Shown in pieces: positions 1 to 11,544 of a stretch of 64,000 nucleotides of DNA (position 1 is the first letter of the stretch; each line of letters opens with the position of its first letter). Below the pieces are notes generated by a model. The model made no database searches, was not told the origin of the DNA, and saw only the letters and a program-made list of their open reading frames with translations. The DNA comes from Panagrolaimus kolymaensis (lineage: Eukaryota; Nematoda; Chromadorea; Rhabditida; Panagrolaimidae): contig JAJQJQ010000045.1 of NCBI GenBank assembly GCA_028622995.1, positions 806,001-870,000 on the forward strand. The letters are read 5' to 3'. Made by a program: the position numbers and the translations under genes.

Positions 1-303
1 TGTAAGATTTTTTCTTTTTTCTTTTTTCAACCTTTGACTCATTTTTGCGACGCCAAGGAAGTGCTTTTGTTTTTGGACGGCTTTCGAAATGCGCCTATCT
101 TTCTTTTTTACGCGTATGTTTTATTAAAATATTTTTTGAGTGTCAGTTTTTTGCTTTGTTTTTGAATATTTTAACCATTTTTTCTGAGTTTTTTTATACC
201 AAGTTTTAAATAAATAGCATAAGAAAATTAACCAATCATTAAAACAAAATTATGGCTTTGATAATTTTTTTAAAATTCGATATAGAATTGAAATAATTTT
301 ACA

Positions 304-500
304 AAACAATCAAAGGAACTATTTTTGTTTTTGGATCAACAAATTCACACCTTTATCAAAGCGTGCTATTATCCATCATAGTTGGAAAATTTTAGTAAGA
401 GCTGGTCAGTCTTCTTGAAGCGATTTGTTTTGCTTATTCAGTCATATTTGCAATTTTGCAATGTTACACATTTTTTAAATATTTTTTCCCACTCAATGGT
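304..500 (+). pseudogene. Coding-like fragment with in-frame TAG
   Basis: From 304 a frame reads KQSKELFLFLDQQIHTFIKA and ends at TAG 379-381. The same frame continues open from 382 with LENFSKSWSVFLKRFVLL before dissolving into T-rich sequence. Residue composition is more protein-like than the surroundings, and the same frame on both sides of one stop suggests a decayed exon. No family is recognised, and chance cannot be excluded in such AT-rich DNA. Confidence 0.2.
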
Positions 501-848
501 TTTTATGGGTTCTTTCTTTTTTTTTTGCGCGGCAATAAAAATTTTTTTCTTTCTTTCTGCTTACATTTTTTTTCTTTGTAAAAAAAGCATGAATGAAGCA
601 ACAATAAAAAAAGTGGGATAGGTTTGCTCATAAAAATCAAAAAACAATTTCTTAGATTTTTTTTCTCGTAAAATTTTTTTGTTTGTTTTTTATTTGAATA
701 TTTAAAATTTAATCTTTTTTAAACTTTTGTTCGTAGAAAAAATACAGTAATTTACCATGCATGAATGATATTACTCTTTAGTTTTCAGAGCATGGAAGTA
801 ATATAACTTGGAGGGTATTCTTAATGGGTTTTTTTTGTAAATATTTTA

Positions 849-926
849 ATGGAAAAACAACCATGCAATGAACACGTGAAAACTTTAAGTGCTAATAAGA
901 TTTGGATTGCGATTGACATTTTATAA
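849..926 (+). CDS. 25-residue open frame, uncertain
   Basis: A short ATG-to-TAA frame begins MEKQPCNEHVKTLSANKIW and is less biased than the flanking poly-T sequence. It may be a fragment of an old exon. It is not recognised and could well be chance. Confidence 0.12.
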   Translation: MEKQPCNEHVKTLSANKIWIAIDIL

Positions 927-1421
927 AATATGCCACTCCTCCACCAATAAGTCATTTTTTGTTTTCATTTTGGTTAGAAAAAAGAGTCTTAACCTCATGA
1001 TACGTAAAACTCAATGTTAAATTTAAGTGACAAAAAGACAATTATTTTTCCTTTTTTTCAACAGTTTGTTTTAAAAATAAAAAAAATATGTAAGTAAATC
1101 AGTGATAAATTTTCTCACAAAAACAAAAAATAAAATTGAAGAATCGCTTTTTTTCCATATTAATTACATGAAATTTATGATAATTTTTTTTCTCTCTTTT
1201 TTTTTTTATTATCGTGTTCGGCCATAGCAAATCCATCAATAAATAAATTTATTTTGAGTTCCAGGTTTCTATGGCGTTATTTGAATTTGTAGAGTTTTTT
1301 TTAAAGAAGAAGAAATATCCATAAATTAAACTAATAGAAAATAAACTTTACAAAATTGTTGTATTTATTTTTAAATTTAGATTATTATTTTACAAACTAT
1401 TTAAAGAAAAAAAAAAATAAA

Positions 1422-1754
1422 TTTAAAATATTCAAAACAAAACAAAAAATTTAAATAGAAGTAAGTAATCGATGAGTCGAAGAGAGTGAGTTTGTTTTGG
1501 ACTTAAAATGACCATTAACAAAGACCGCTGCTTTGATGCAAAACGACTGGCCACTAGCTGCACACACGTAGTTCGAAAAAGGCGGAGGTTCTTTGAGAAA
1601 ATATGAAGGATGCACACACGATTTTTGGCTTTGCTTAACCAATGACACCAAGCTTTTTTGCCTCTTCAACTTCCGTCAACAAATTCATAAATTCATCGAT
1701 TGCTTTTTTTCTTTTAGTCTTTGTTTTTGCGAATTTTTTTGAATGTTTAAAATA
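1422..1754. repeat. TTAAATATTCAAA repeat, copy 1
   Basis: The left end reads TTAAAATATTCAAAAC and the right end TTTTTTGAATGTTTAAAA, roughly inverse to each other. The interior shares with the copy at 3527 the segment around GTAGTTCGAAAAAGGCGGAGG (1568-1590), found there as CAGTTCGAAAGAGATGGAGG. Short conserved blocks in a diverged background suggest an old element subfamily. Confidence 0.45.
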
Positions 1755-3526
1755 TTTTTAATGGTTTTGGTATAAAACGTTATTATATTTTTTGATTTTG
1801 CAATAAAACCCGGTCATTTTAAAAACTGTTTAAATAAAACTTTTTCTTACTAATTCAACGAAATTTTTAGATATTATTAAATAAGGAGAAATATTCAGAA
1901 CCACAAAAGGGTAAATCCAGCATAAAATAATAATTAAACAAGCAAACAACCTTTGGGTTGTGATAATCAAAAAAAGAAAGAAGAATGTATTGAAATTTAA
2001 ATATCCTTCCCTATACATGAAACATACAAAAACATGAAAAAGATAAAAACGCAAAAATTACATATTTCGTCATCTTTGGGCTTTAATGGAAAAAAAAGAA
2101 TCACAATTTATTCTTATTTTTATTTTTTCATGTCGAAGACCATTGTGATTTTAAAACATAAACATCGAAGTTTTTCATTTGATTTGTGAAATGTGATATA
2201 TTTGGAAGTCTTCTTTTCTTGCTGACTAACTTTTTTTTGTTATTTTATCAACTCATTTTTATCTTTGCCAATATCGACAAAATAATTTTTAATGTTAGTT
2301 TTTTTAGGGTTTTTTTCTTGAATATTTGTTGTGACCGTGAGAGGGTCAAACAATAATTTTCTAATCAATTGCGTCGCGTGAAACTTTAAAATCATCAGCT
2401 CCTTTTATATATTTGAGAAAAAACACTTTTTTGCAAAAACTATGTTTAAATTTTTTTCCGTTTTAATTTATTTCTTGGGACAATTCCATGTTTAATCAAA
2501 AATTCTAAGTTTTTGTAGTTTTCTTTCAATGAAACCGGCAATTTTGGACGGTTCTATTACCATTAAATCGTTTTCTTGATAACTAATTAAAATGTTTTTT
2601 ATGATAGCAGCTTTTCTGTCTAAATTATTTTATTCAAAAATCCAATTATAAAGCAATAAATGAGATTTTTATATTTGAATCATGTTTAAAACCATATTTT
2701 TCAAGCAATATTTCAACCCCAAAATTTTTAGCCTTGAAAAAAAGTTTAGTTCAAAAGTAAAATAAGCATTTATGAAATATTCAAAGTGTCAAAACAAAAT
2801 AAAATCGAAGAAATTTTTTGAACGACGAAAAAAAATGAGTGAAGTGAGTCTCTGTCTCTTCTTGGCTATAGCCATTGGCCATATATATGCATGCCGCCTC
2901 TATGACCAACATCAATCCAACAACGAGAGACAAAGTGGAACTAGAAATAACAAAAAAAAAATGGAAAGCTCTTTTCCCGGTGGCTGCTTTCCTCAGGCAA
3001 GGAAGGACGACACACATCGAATAGCTGCGTTAACTAACACCAACCAAATGTGTCCTCAATTCTATTTCTTTTTTAGTTTATTTTATTTATTTTTTTTCTA
3101 CGACATAATTCATTCAATTAAGTCATATTGTCCTAGCTAGGACTTAAGTTTCAAGTCATAAAAAGGGAAATTTCTTGAGAAGTTGCTGCAGTTTATAAAG
3201 CCAAAGTTAAAGAGTTTCGTTAACTTTTAACGACCAAGAAAAAAAATTTAAGGTCACATTGGCGTGAAATGGATTTTATAAATTTTTATTTATTTATCTA
3301 ATTTCTTGCATATTTGTCCTCAGCCTTGATTACATTAATAATGTGATGGGAAAAAATTCTTTCGAATCTTTTGATTTATGAATGCTTATTGAATCTTGAA
3401 CTCCATTTTCAAAAAAAAATTGTTGTAAGAAGAACGTCAAAGATTTTACATATATTTTACAAATGAAAGACCACCGTAAATTAAACTCAGATAAAATATT
3501 GTAATTAAAGCAACAAAAAAATAATT

Positions 3527-3850
3527 AAATAATATTCAAAAGAAAATGCAAAAAAAAAAAATTCAACTAAAAAGCGATCGATTCTCGACGAAAAAAAAGC
3601 AATGACTTTGCCTCTGTCACTGACCATTGAGGATGATGTTCTTCGCAGCTTGGCTCTTCTGTCTGTGTACTACCAAATGCATATATGCAGTTCGAAAGAG
3701 ATGGAGGGAGCTTTTCAAGAAAATATGTGAGTGTGTGCTTTAATGTTCACCGACTGGGAATAAAATGGACAAAAAAAAGAAAGAATAACTATGAACAATT
3801 TTTTTCATTACTTGGGTTTCTATTTTACTTTTTATTTTTGAATTTTTAAG
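3527..3850. repeat. TTAAATATTCAAA repeat, copy 2
   Basis: Starts AATAATATTCAAAAG and ends TTTTTGAATTTTTAAG. The interior is alignable in patches with copy 1 and with 2,776-3,030 (shared CGACGAAAAAAAA followed by a G/C-richer patch). All three belong to the same subfamily. Confidence 0.4.
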
Positions 3851-5227
3851 TTTTGTTATTATTTTTTTACTTTATAAAAAATAGTTTAAAATTAATTGAA
3901 AGTTTATAATAAATTATAAAGAAATCCCAGCATTTTGGCCAAACTAAAATACTCTCTTATGGTTTTTTTAGTTTGTTAAAGATAGTATTAGAAGGTTCAG
4001 TTTACTCCATCATGACATTCTTATGTCTAAAATTAGAACATTTTCAATAAAATATGCTAACAAAAAAATTGAAGTATCGTACAAATTTAAAAGTATATTT
4101 AAAAAGAAATCATTGACGATTCATCAATGAGAAACAGAATGGTAGTTGAAAGAGGTTTTTCACCATTTTTTGGATACTAAAATTTGGCGATGAAATTGTT
4201 AAGCAATTTTAGAGAAAATCGAAAACAATAGAATTTAAAAAACGTTTATTTAATCCAAGCTTTTTTGATTGAGAAAATGGTGGAAAAAATAAATCTCAAA
4301 ACGAATTTACAAATATACTTTTTTGTTGTTTACTCGCTTCCATAAATTTTGGAGAGAAGTTAGTCACTTAATTTGAGTTTGAGCAGTTATTTCTTTTCTT
4401 CAACAAAAAACTCATCTCTTCGATTGCCTCTATTTTATAAACTTTTTTCTTCGTTTTTTTGAATTTTTTAAAATCCTTTTTTTTTTCGGTTCAATTGTTT
4501 GTAAACAGATGAAAATGCAAAAAAGCTTTTTCAAGAAAATTTTTCTCTCAAGCTTTATAAAAATTTTGGGTGAAAATAAAAAGTAAGAAATTGGATAAAT
4601 TCAAAAATTTTACAAATTGCCTCATCGATTTAACTAATTCCAATTTACTCTGAAACTTATTTCAATCCTATATTCCATATATTCCAGCTTCAATGTTTCC
4701 TAAACTGAAACACCTTTCAGTCCGAAGCTTTTAACAGGCTATTTAAATAATTGAAAGGTATAATTATTTTGACACTCGTTATTAGTAGGCCTATTGAAAG
4801 CTATGTTTGTAACAAGGGGCTTTCAGAATGATAAAAAAGAAGTGTAAAAAAATTTTTTTTAACTTATGTTTTTGTTTGTTTATTCCATGTTTATGATCGA
4901 CTAAAATTTATTATTAATAAGTGAAATTTTTTTATTTGCAAATAAAAGAAACTCATTTATAAAAATTTTACAACTCAATAATCAAAAAAACATTTTTTAA
5001 TTTTATTTATGATTATTCCAGCAAAAAAGCTTCAGCTCAGTTTAAAATTAATTGGGCAATCACAACACTCGTTGCGCGACTGTTTAAGATGTATGAAAGT
5101 TTTTTTTCTTCAAAAAATTCTTTTTTAAGTTACAAAATAATCTTAATTTTGCTGTAAGCAAAGAATATTTTTATTTTCATTTTTCATTAAAAAAATATAT
5201 ATGAAAGCTAAAATTTAAAACAAAAAA

Positions 5228-5250
5228 TAATATTCAAATATTCAAAAAGC
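5228..5250. repeat. TTAAATATTCAAA motif with upstream module A
   Basis: A doubled motif AATATTCAAATATTCAAAAAGC sits about 170 bp downstream of a module-A sequence (5054-5080) that reads in one frame LIGQSQHSLRD. About 110 bp further on is a GACGACGACCG tract (5352 on). The order module A, motif B, GAC-rich module C is the same as at 8.5, 13.6 and 21.7 kb. Confidence 0.4.
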
Positions 5251-5545
5251 AAAAAAAAATAATTAAAGAAACTAACTTTTCTTCTTCTTTTGTCTCCTTT
5301 TTTAAAAACGTTTTATGATTTGTTGTTTTTCTTTTTTTTCTCGACAACAACTGCGACGACGACCGCCGCATGCCTCGGTTTTTAATTTACTTCCACTCAT
5401 GTAAAAAATGTAACAGTGTCGTCTCATATTGTAAAAAGACGAGAAAAAAACGTGCTAAACTTGTTTTTTTTGTTTATTCTACTAACAATAATTTTTTTTC
5501 CAATTGAACAGGTACAGCCGAATTACATAGAAATACGCTTACAAT

Positions 5546-5764
5546 TCAAAATCTAGCTCCAAGTAATAATAAATCTTTAGTTAACGCCTTGTGGTGCTTT
5601 TCAGCATTTTTTGAGAAAAAAGATTCATAGATTTCTTTTTCAGTTGCATTGAGATTAGAACAAATGAAGCATAATGCTAAATGAAGAGACTTCCCGTCAA
5701 ACTGAATATTACAATTTTTGAATGACCATCCTGAATGTTTTCGCAGGGATTTGCTTGCATTTTT
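5546..5764 (-). pseudogene. Isolated minus-strand coding fragment
   Basis: A minus-strand frame of about 72 codons reads through sequence far less biased than its surroundings. It includes HSGWSFKNCNIQFDGKSLHL and EKEIYESFFSKNAEKHHKAL, and ends LLLLGARF at TGA 5546-5548. No methionine start lies in this frame; upstream it hits a stop in A-rich sequence, so this looks like a terminal exon or a fragment. No family recognised. A competing plus-strand open frame on the same DNA looks less protein-like. Confidence 0.35.
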
Positions 5765-5799
5765 TTAAAGAAAAAAAAATAAATTTAAAAAAAAACTTA

Positions 5800-6050
5800 A
5801 ATTAAATATTCAAAATAAAAAAAGGAAAAGAACTATTGTAAAAACTTTTTTCTATCCAAAAATAAAGTTTTTTTCTAGTTTGTGCTAACAACGGCAGGCG
5901 GCCGCTTGCATTGATTAAATTGACAGTCATTAAAAATAAAAAATAAAAAAGAATGAAAGATAGAGTTGCGACAGGGAAATGGGGTGTTTTTCGATAAAAA
6001 AAATTAAAACTCGTTTTACACTTCTTTTTTTTTGTTTATTCAATTTTTTT
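5800..6050. repeat. TTAAATATTCAAA repeat, copy 3
   Basis: Begins TTAAATATTCAAAATAAA at 5802. The right end is the degenerate TTTGTTTATTCAATTTTTTT at 6031. About 240 bp long, with a GC-richer patch GGCAGGCGGCCGC inside (5893). Confidence 0.35.
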
Positions 6051-6426
6051 ACCCCTAGAAAATAAAAAGATCAAATAATTATATGAACTTGTGGAAAAAA
6101 GTTAAAAGAAGATATTTCAGCTATAAATTATGCAAAACACAAGAGATTTTAAATGTTAAAAACTAACGATTATAAATTTAAATTAATTTGATTTTTTCTT
6201 ATTGCTTCAGTTACAACAATGACCAATTGGGGTTTCTTTAAAAACTTTTGCAGGCTCCGATAGGACAGTCGCAACAAAGATTTGGTTCCTTATTGTATAA
6301 TATTTATTATAAATTTTTTCAATTTTTATTTTATTACTTTTCTAAGTTTATCGGTGTTTATCTCCTCAATAGTTAAATATCTTAATTAAAAACTCAATAA
6401 AACACAAATAAAAAGAAATTAAAGAT

Positions 6427-6965
6427 AAAATATTCAAAACAAGCACAAAAACCCTTCTTTTTTTCTTTTAACATCGCTGGAAAATAAGAGGCATCTAATT
6501 TAAAAAAAAAGACCAGCAATAAGAAGAAAAAAGAGAAAACAACCACGACCACCCAACTTAAAATCAAGACGTCGATCGAATGGACGACACACAATTTTTC
6601 TTTGAGGCGTGTTATTGACAATTTTTCAAAAAAAGCAACAAACAACGCAATGGGCACTAATACCTATTAGGCGTCCGTCATATCTTTTTAGGCGTCCGAA
6701 ACAAAATAGGCGTCCGAGATTTTTTAACTCTATTATGATGTAGCTTTAAGCTTAGGCTTAGGTTCCCATACTTCCGCCCGAAGGGCGGAAGTATGTTAGG
6801 CTCAGTATCTTAGGCTTAGGCTTAGGCTAAGACTTAGTCTCAGGCTGATTTTTGACCATTTTTATCAGTTCTCAAAATCTCGGACGCCTATTTTGTTTCG
6901 GACGCCTAAAAAGATATGTCGGACGCCTAAAAGGTATAATAGCCAAAAGTTTGTATTTATTAGGA
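6427..6965. repeat. TTAAATATTCAAA repeat split by a MITE
   Basis: The left end AAAATATTCAAAAC begins at 6427. A probable right end TTTGTATTTATTAGG lies at 6950-6965. The segment 6661-6936 is a younger inserted MITE, so the parent repeat is about 260 bp when the insert is discounted. About 175 bp upstream (6244-6275) lies a module-A sequence reading LLQAPIGQSQQRFG. Confidence 0.4.
6661..6936. mobile_element. MITE with about 60-bp inverted repeats rich in AGGCGTCCG
   Basis: A 276-bp element begins TACCTATTAGGCGTCCG and ends with the near-perfect complement CGGACGCCTAAAAGGTA. The inverted repeat extends about 60 bp on each side and contains AGGCGTCCG three times. The centre holds a perfect hairpin, ACTTCCGCCC/GGGCGGAAGT, flanked by AGGCTTAGG and CTTAGGC repeats. 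Flanking TAA on both sides could be a 3-bp target duplication. There is no coding capacity. The superfamily is not assigned. Confidence 0.75.
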
Positions 6966-7007
6966 AAAAAAGTTCAAAGCTTATAAACTTCACAAAAAAA
7001 GAATTAC

Positions 7008-7290
7008 AAAAATATTCAAACAATAAAAAAAATAAGAAGAAATAAATTAATTAAAAAGTTACGCCGCTTTTTTGATCGATAAACAGCACCGATTTAATAA
7101 TTCGATCGATTTTTGACAAAAAGAAAAAAAGAAAAATAAACACTGCAAAAGAAAAGAAACTACATTTTTTTTGATTTGTTTAAGCTGTAGTTTGCTCGGC
7201 TTTGAATTTCATTGAAAAAAAGAAGATGCATTTATTGAATGTGTCATTTTCTTTTGCGATATTTTAGACATAATTTGAATATTTTAATTA
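7008..7290. repeat. TTAAATATTCAAA repeat, copy 4
   Basis: Left end AATATTCAAACAAT at 7011, right end AATTTGAATATTTTAA at 7273. The interior carries CTGTAGTTTGCTC, half of the CAAACTACA/TGTAGTTTG hairpin pair seen in other copies. Confidence 0.5.
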
Positions 7291-7385
7291 TTTTTTCTTT
7301 TGTTAATTTTATTCTAAGATTGTCGCGACTTCTCATTATGAATCATGGAAGTTGCGCGTTCTTTTATTTTGGTTCTGTAGCTTGT

Positions 7386-7757
7386 TTATTTCTTTTTCCG
7401 ATCTATCCGCATCAGATGGTTTTTAGCCGCATAAATATTATTTTTTGTTATTTTATCATATTTTTTTAAAGCTGCTTTGATCCACCGCTCGTTCTCACTA
7501 AATTCTCCCAGTGAATCATTTATTTTACAAAAGCATTGCCCCAATTGTAGTTGCTGTAAACCAGCTAAATCCATATTTTCACATGCATAAAAGATAAACT
7601 TGCAATAGCAACATAAAATTAGAGATGACATATTACCGCTTGCATCTCTATCTATAAAAAAATGATTTCGGTAAAATTTCTTTTTTATCTCTTGGTTTTT
7701 TCCATAAAATTTAAAAATAATTTCCTTCAAACAAATTTCAAGTTTCAAAAAAGACAA
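7386..7757 (-). pseudogene. Coding-like minus-strand fragment
   Basis: Within a 123-codon minus-strand frame the central part is protein-like, with ENMDLAGLQQLQLGQCFCKI followed by NDSLGEFSENERWIKAALKK; the two ends are K/F-rich and probably not coding. It could be a fragment of a helical domain, but no family is recognised with any certainty. It overlaps no repeat end. Confidence 0.25.
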
Positions 7758-7934
7758 AGTAAAAATCTTCTTTTTTTCTTTCTTCCAAAATATTTGTCTG
7801 TCATTTTTCTTAAAAACTTTACTTTAAAACTTCTTCTCTTTTTTGTTATGAATGTAAAAAGCCATGACTCATTCTTCTTATTTTTTATTTTTTGATAATT
7901 GGGTTCGCACAATTGGTCAATAATTTATTTTTAC

Positions 7935-8130
7935 TTCGCAACATATGCACCCCCCGTTGGGACAGCTATTACAATAAGTAATATTTTTTTTAATTAAATA
8001 ATTTTCTTTAAATTCATTTTTGAAAGTAAATCATAAATATTTACTGTTAAATTTTGTTAGCTTTATTTCAAACTAATAAATATTATTAAAGTAATAAACA
8101 AAAAACGGAAATTGAAATATTCAAAAAAAA
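7935..8130. repeat. Module A plus motif B unit
   Basis: Module A at 7937-7965 reads in one frame QHMHPPLGQLLQ. Motif B, GAAATATTCAAAAAAA, follows at 8114, about 165 bp downstream. The same 13-base run GCAACATATGCAC precedes module A at 21,110. Confidence 0.45.
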
Positions 8131-8504
8131 GAAAAAATGTGTTATCATGTATCAATCTTTTTGAAGCAAAAAAAAGTGATGCATTGATTTTTTAGTTTTT
8201 CGTTTTTCTTTTTGACTGCAGCAGCAACGAGTCGGGTAACGCACTTTTTTAGTTGATACACATTCTTTCACAAAAAAAGAAAAAAGAAAAATAAAACCCC
8301 ATCGTTTTTAAGTGTGAGGAAGGCCATAAATTGTTTTTGATGTTTTTTGTGACACTTTTTTTGTGTTTAAAGTTTTTCTCCCAGTAAAAAATATTTTTTT
8401 CCTTTATTCTTTTTTTATGCAAGTGTTGTTGCAGCAATTAATGCCAATTTTTATTTTATTTTATTGCTGTTTATGGATCACAACCGAACCCGACGATAAA
8501 GACT

Positions 8505-8820
8505 TAAAATTTTTGCAACTGCCCATTGGGCATTGGCAGCATATATACATTTAACTTTGTTTTATAAAGATATTTTTATTATATTAAAAAACTAAACTTT
8601 TTTGTTCTTTTTAATCATAATATTATTATGATTTCATTTTCTATTGGACGTTACGAAATTAACTAAAAAATAAAATTTAAATATTCAAAATCAGCAAAAT
8701 CAATGAGGAAAAGAGAAAGAAAAACAAGTTTTTTTAATTTTATTACTTCAAACAAAAAATGTGCTTTGCTTTTTTCTCAACTTTTTTTTCATCTTTGATA
8801 ACAAACAACACCGTCATTGA
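8505..8820. repeat. Module A, motif B, module C unit
   Basis: Module A (8508-8552) reads FLQLPIGHWQHIYI. Motif B TTAAATATTCAAAA is at 8678, and module C CATCTTTGATAACAAACAAC at 8791. Order and spacing match the units at 13.6 and 21.7 kb. Confidence 0.45.
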
Positions 8821-9180
8821 CGCCACCTGCCATTCCTAAATTTTTTAAAGACTACTCCTTCAAAACAGTTGAAAGAAAGAAACAACTTTAAGTTTTTTTG
8901 AATGAAAGAAAAAATATTGCTCTCTTTTTTTGTTGATAACTTTTTCCTCTCTCTTCTTTTGGTAAATTTAAAAGCAAAGAAACTCGCTTTTATAGCTATC
9001 TTCGTTGGTCATTAAAAAAAGATAAACAAAAAATAAGCTAATCATGATACAAAAGTTAGCTTGCTGATGACGCTAAAAACATTAAACTACAAATTTGGAT
9101 AAATGAAAAAAAATTGTTTTACTCGCTCCATTTTTATTTAACAAAATTAAACGAAACGAAAAAAGAAAAGAAAAAAGACA

Positions 9181-9422
9181 TAATATTCAAATGAGAAAAT
9201 CTTTTTAAACAAAGATATTTTTTCAATTTTTACTTCTATTTTTTCGATAACGACTGCATTGATGATAACAGTCAGTGCTTCACTCTTTAATTGATAAATT
9301 TTTTCTTATTTGGGTTGGCTATAGTTTGCTTTATTTTTAATTTTATAAATATTTGAAGGTAAAAAAACGTTTTGCACTGTTTTTTTTTGTTGCTAAATAA
9401 GTAATTTGAATATTTTATTCAT
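9181..9422. repeat. TTAAATATTCAAA repeat, copy 5
   Basis: Left end TAATATTCAAATGAG, right end AATTTGAATATTTTATTC. Inside are TCGATAACGACTGCATTGATG (a module-C relative) and GGCTATAGTTTGC. Confidence 0.5.
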
Positions 9423-10083
9423 TTTTGTCTAATTTTTGTCGTCGTCAAAATTTTTATTAACAGCAGGATGAAAGCAAATGGGCTTAAAAAATTGACGAAG
9501 AAAAATAAATAATGAGATAACATTATGACAATCAAGAAAGAGCCATTTATTTATTAATGCCTTATAAAATCTTTTCCAACATAATACCATAGAATACTCA
9601 ACGAAATAGGTTTATTACAGCAAGTTTCATAATCGAGCCCCGAACACGATACACCATTATTAATTTTCATTCTATTAGAATCAATTTTGATTTTTCATAT
9701 TCTCATCTTTTTTGGATATACGAAAAATTAATTTTTAACACCTGCTCGCTGCTGCTCTTCCATATCATATAAATTTCATGGATGTTCAATTTTAACATTT
9801 TTCTGAATTTTTCAAAAAATGCACAGCTCGCAATTAATTAATTCTTTTACTTGTTGTTGTAATCTTGGATTTCTATGGTTAGTTAAATTTAAACGTCACC
9901 ATTAATGATGTTCAATTTAGGTTAATTAATGTATTTACTTTTGTGAAAAGTTTTAGCCATTCACCTTCTTTACCATTGGTAAATATTTCATATATTTTTA
10001 ATATTTCAAATCGTTGAAGCAACTTACAATTCATTTTTCATTCTTTATATTTAAATAGTATTAAAAAAATAGAAATAAATAAA

Positions 10084-10366
10084 TTTAAATATTCAAAACA
10101 AACAAAAACTTTTAGCAATTTTTTAAATGTGTTTTAAAAAAAGCTTTTCATTGTTTTTCAAAAGTAAAAAAAGAGAAAAAGAAATAAGCAAAAGCCGGCG
10201 ACGACAAACAAACTATAAAAAAATGTTTTTTCATTCACTCTAAAATAAAGCTGTAGTTTGGACACTGCTTTCAAAATCCAAAAATTTATTGAAACAACAA
10301 ATAAATGCGTGCATTATTTCGATTATTTTTTTTTTATACTTATGTCTAGAATTTGAATATTTTAAT
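10084..10366. repeat. TTAAATATTCAAA repeat, copy 6
   Basis: A complete copy of about 280 bp, TTTAAATATTCAAAAC to AATTTGAATATTTTAA. Nearly its whole length aligns with the copy at 12,493-12,768 (shared ACTTTTA, TTTTCAAAAGTAAAA, CGACAAACAAACTA, AAAATGTTTTTTCATTC). It contains the half-palindromes CAAACTATA and TGTAGTTTG about 45 bp apart. Confidence 0.65.
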
Positions 10367-10507
10367 AATTTTTTCATTGTTTCTTTTGGTAACATATTAA
10401 TTAAGTATACAAAAAAATAAATAGTTTGCGGATGGACATTAGAGGATTTATTTATGATGAATAAAAAAAACTTTAAAATTTAATATTTAGATTTGAAATT
10501 ATTCCAG

Positions 10508-11542
10508 GTGGTCACGTGAAAATGGCGAACCACATTTATTTCATGATTACACTTACTTTTTTAGGGAAAACTTGCTCAACGATCAGACATTTTTGAGGTA
10601 AAGTTTTTAAAAAAATAAACATTTTAAAAACTAAAATTTTATTTTTTCTAAATTCGAATTACAAAATCACCACAAGAATTTAATAAAGAGGCAGTTTTAG
10701 AAATCTAATTAAAAAAAATATGGGAGCAAAATCAAAGTGGAACTATTTCTTGGGACAACCTGTATAATTCTTTATAAAGCTCCCCATAATATATATATAA
10801 AAAAAGAATATTTATTATTGATAAACTGATATATTTTTTGCATGTAGTGTTTGTGAAATAGTTTCAATGAAAGCTTACGAAAAAAAATCTGCGATTGTAA
10901 AACCTCGAATATTCAATCGAAGGCCAATCGTGTCACTTTCTTTACTCCTGAACAGTGTTGTCGAATATTCGAAAACCTTCGAATATCGAATTCGAATATT
11001 CGATTCGATTCGGATATTTTCGAATAATCGAATCGAATCGAATATTCGAAATTCGAAACCTTCGAATTTCGGGTTCGAATATTCGAAATATTCGAATTTC
11101 GAATCGAATATTCGAAATTTTTAAATTTTATAATTGGCACTAATACATTTAAATTAAGCTATAAAATGCTTTTTAAGCCCTTTTTAGAGCATTTGAGAAC
11201 ATTTAAAACTATTTCGGCTCTTAAAACAAAGAATTAATAAAATTTATTCGAAAATATTCGAAAATCGAATTCGAATATTCGATTCGATTATTCGATATTC
11301 GACAACACTGCTCCTGAATCCGGTCGTTTTAAAATGCAACTCCACCATAAATTTCCTACTTATGATGCTATTCTTAAAAAATTCAGGCATCATCGAATTG
11401 GTATAAAAAAAGGTTGAAGCTTCATATTGGATCAAGTTCATCTCAATTTCAAACTGGCACGAACTGAATTTTGTCCTCTTGGAGACGCAGAAATAACTGT
11501 GGCAACAGACAATAAATTAAAAAATTTAAATTTAAAATTTTG
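10508..11542 (+). pseudogene. Broken two-exon gene, weakly FLYWCH-like, with hAT MITE insertion
   Basis: A first exon (10508-10597) has a good acceptor ATTCCAG and donor GAG/GTAAAG and reads SRENGEPHLFHDYTYFFREN then LLNDQTFL. A second open stretch from about 10860 reads ICDCKTSNIQSKANRVTFF, is interrupted by a hAT MITE (10953-11310), and resumes in the same frame with SGRFKMQLHHKFPTYDAILK. It hits TGA at 11415-11417 but stays coding-like afterwards (FILDQVHLNFKLARTEFCPL). The spacing of an aromatic-rich strand, Cys-x-Cys-Lys and a later His recalls FLYWCH zinc fingers found in nematode Mutator-type transposases and regulators, but the match is weak. The MITE and the internal stop argue that it is dead. 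Confidence 0.4.
10953..11310. mobile_element. hAT-type MITE with 8-bp target duplication
   Basis: A 358-bp element with termini CAGTGTTGTCGAATATTCGA and its complement ending TCGACAACACTG, flanked on both sides by the identical octamer CTCCTGAA (10945-10952 and 11311-11318). An 8-bp duplication and CAGTG ends are the signature of hAT transposons. Both arms are dense in TTCGAATATTCGAA palindromes, so the single strand could fold extensively. There is no transposase; it must be mobilised in trans. It sits inside a coding-like frame. Confidence 0.9.
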
Positions 11543-11544
11543 AT

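Noticed and set aside
2772..3140. 122-codon plus-strand frame
   Set aside because: The middle is a repeat-unit interior shared with 3.6 kb and the ends are poly-K and poly-F; no support as a gene.
5512..5640. Plus-strand frame beginning after GAACAG, reading TAELHRNTLTIQNLAP
   Set aside because: The minus strand of the same DNA is open for longer and looks more like protein; keeping both would double count.
8505..8560. Resemblance of module A (GGCAGCATATATAC) to the 5' end of U6 snRNA
   Set aside because: Only about 14 bases match the U6 start; the conserved central and 3' parts of U6, including ACAGAGA, are absent in every copy.
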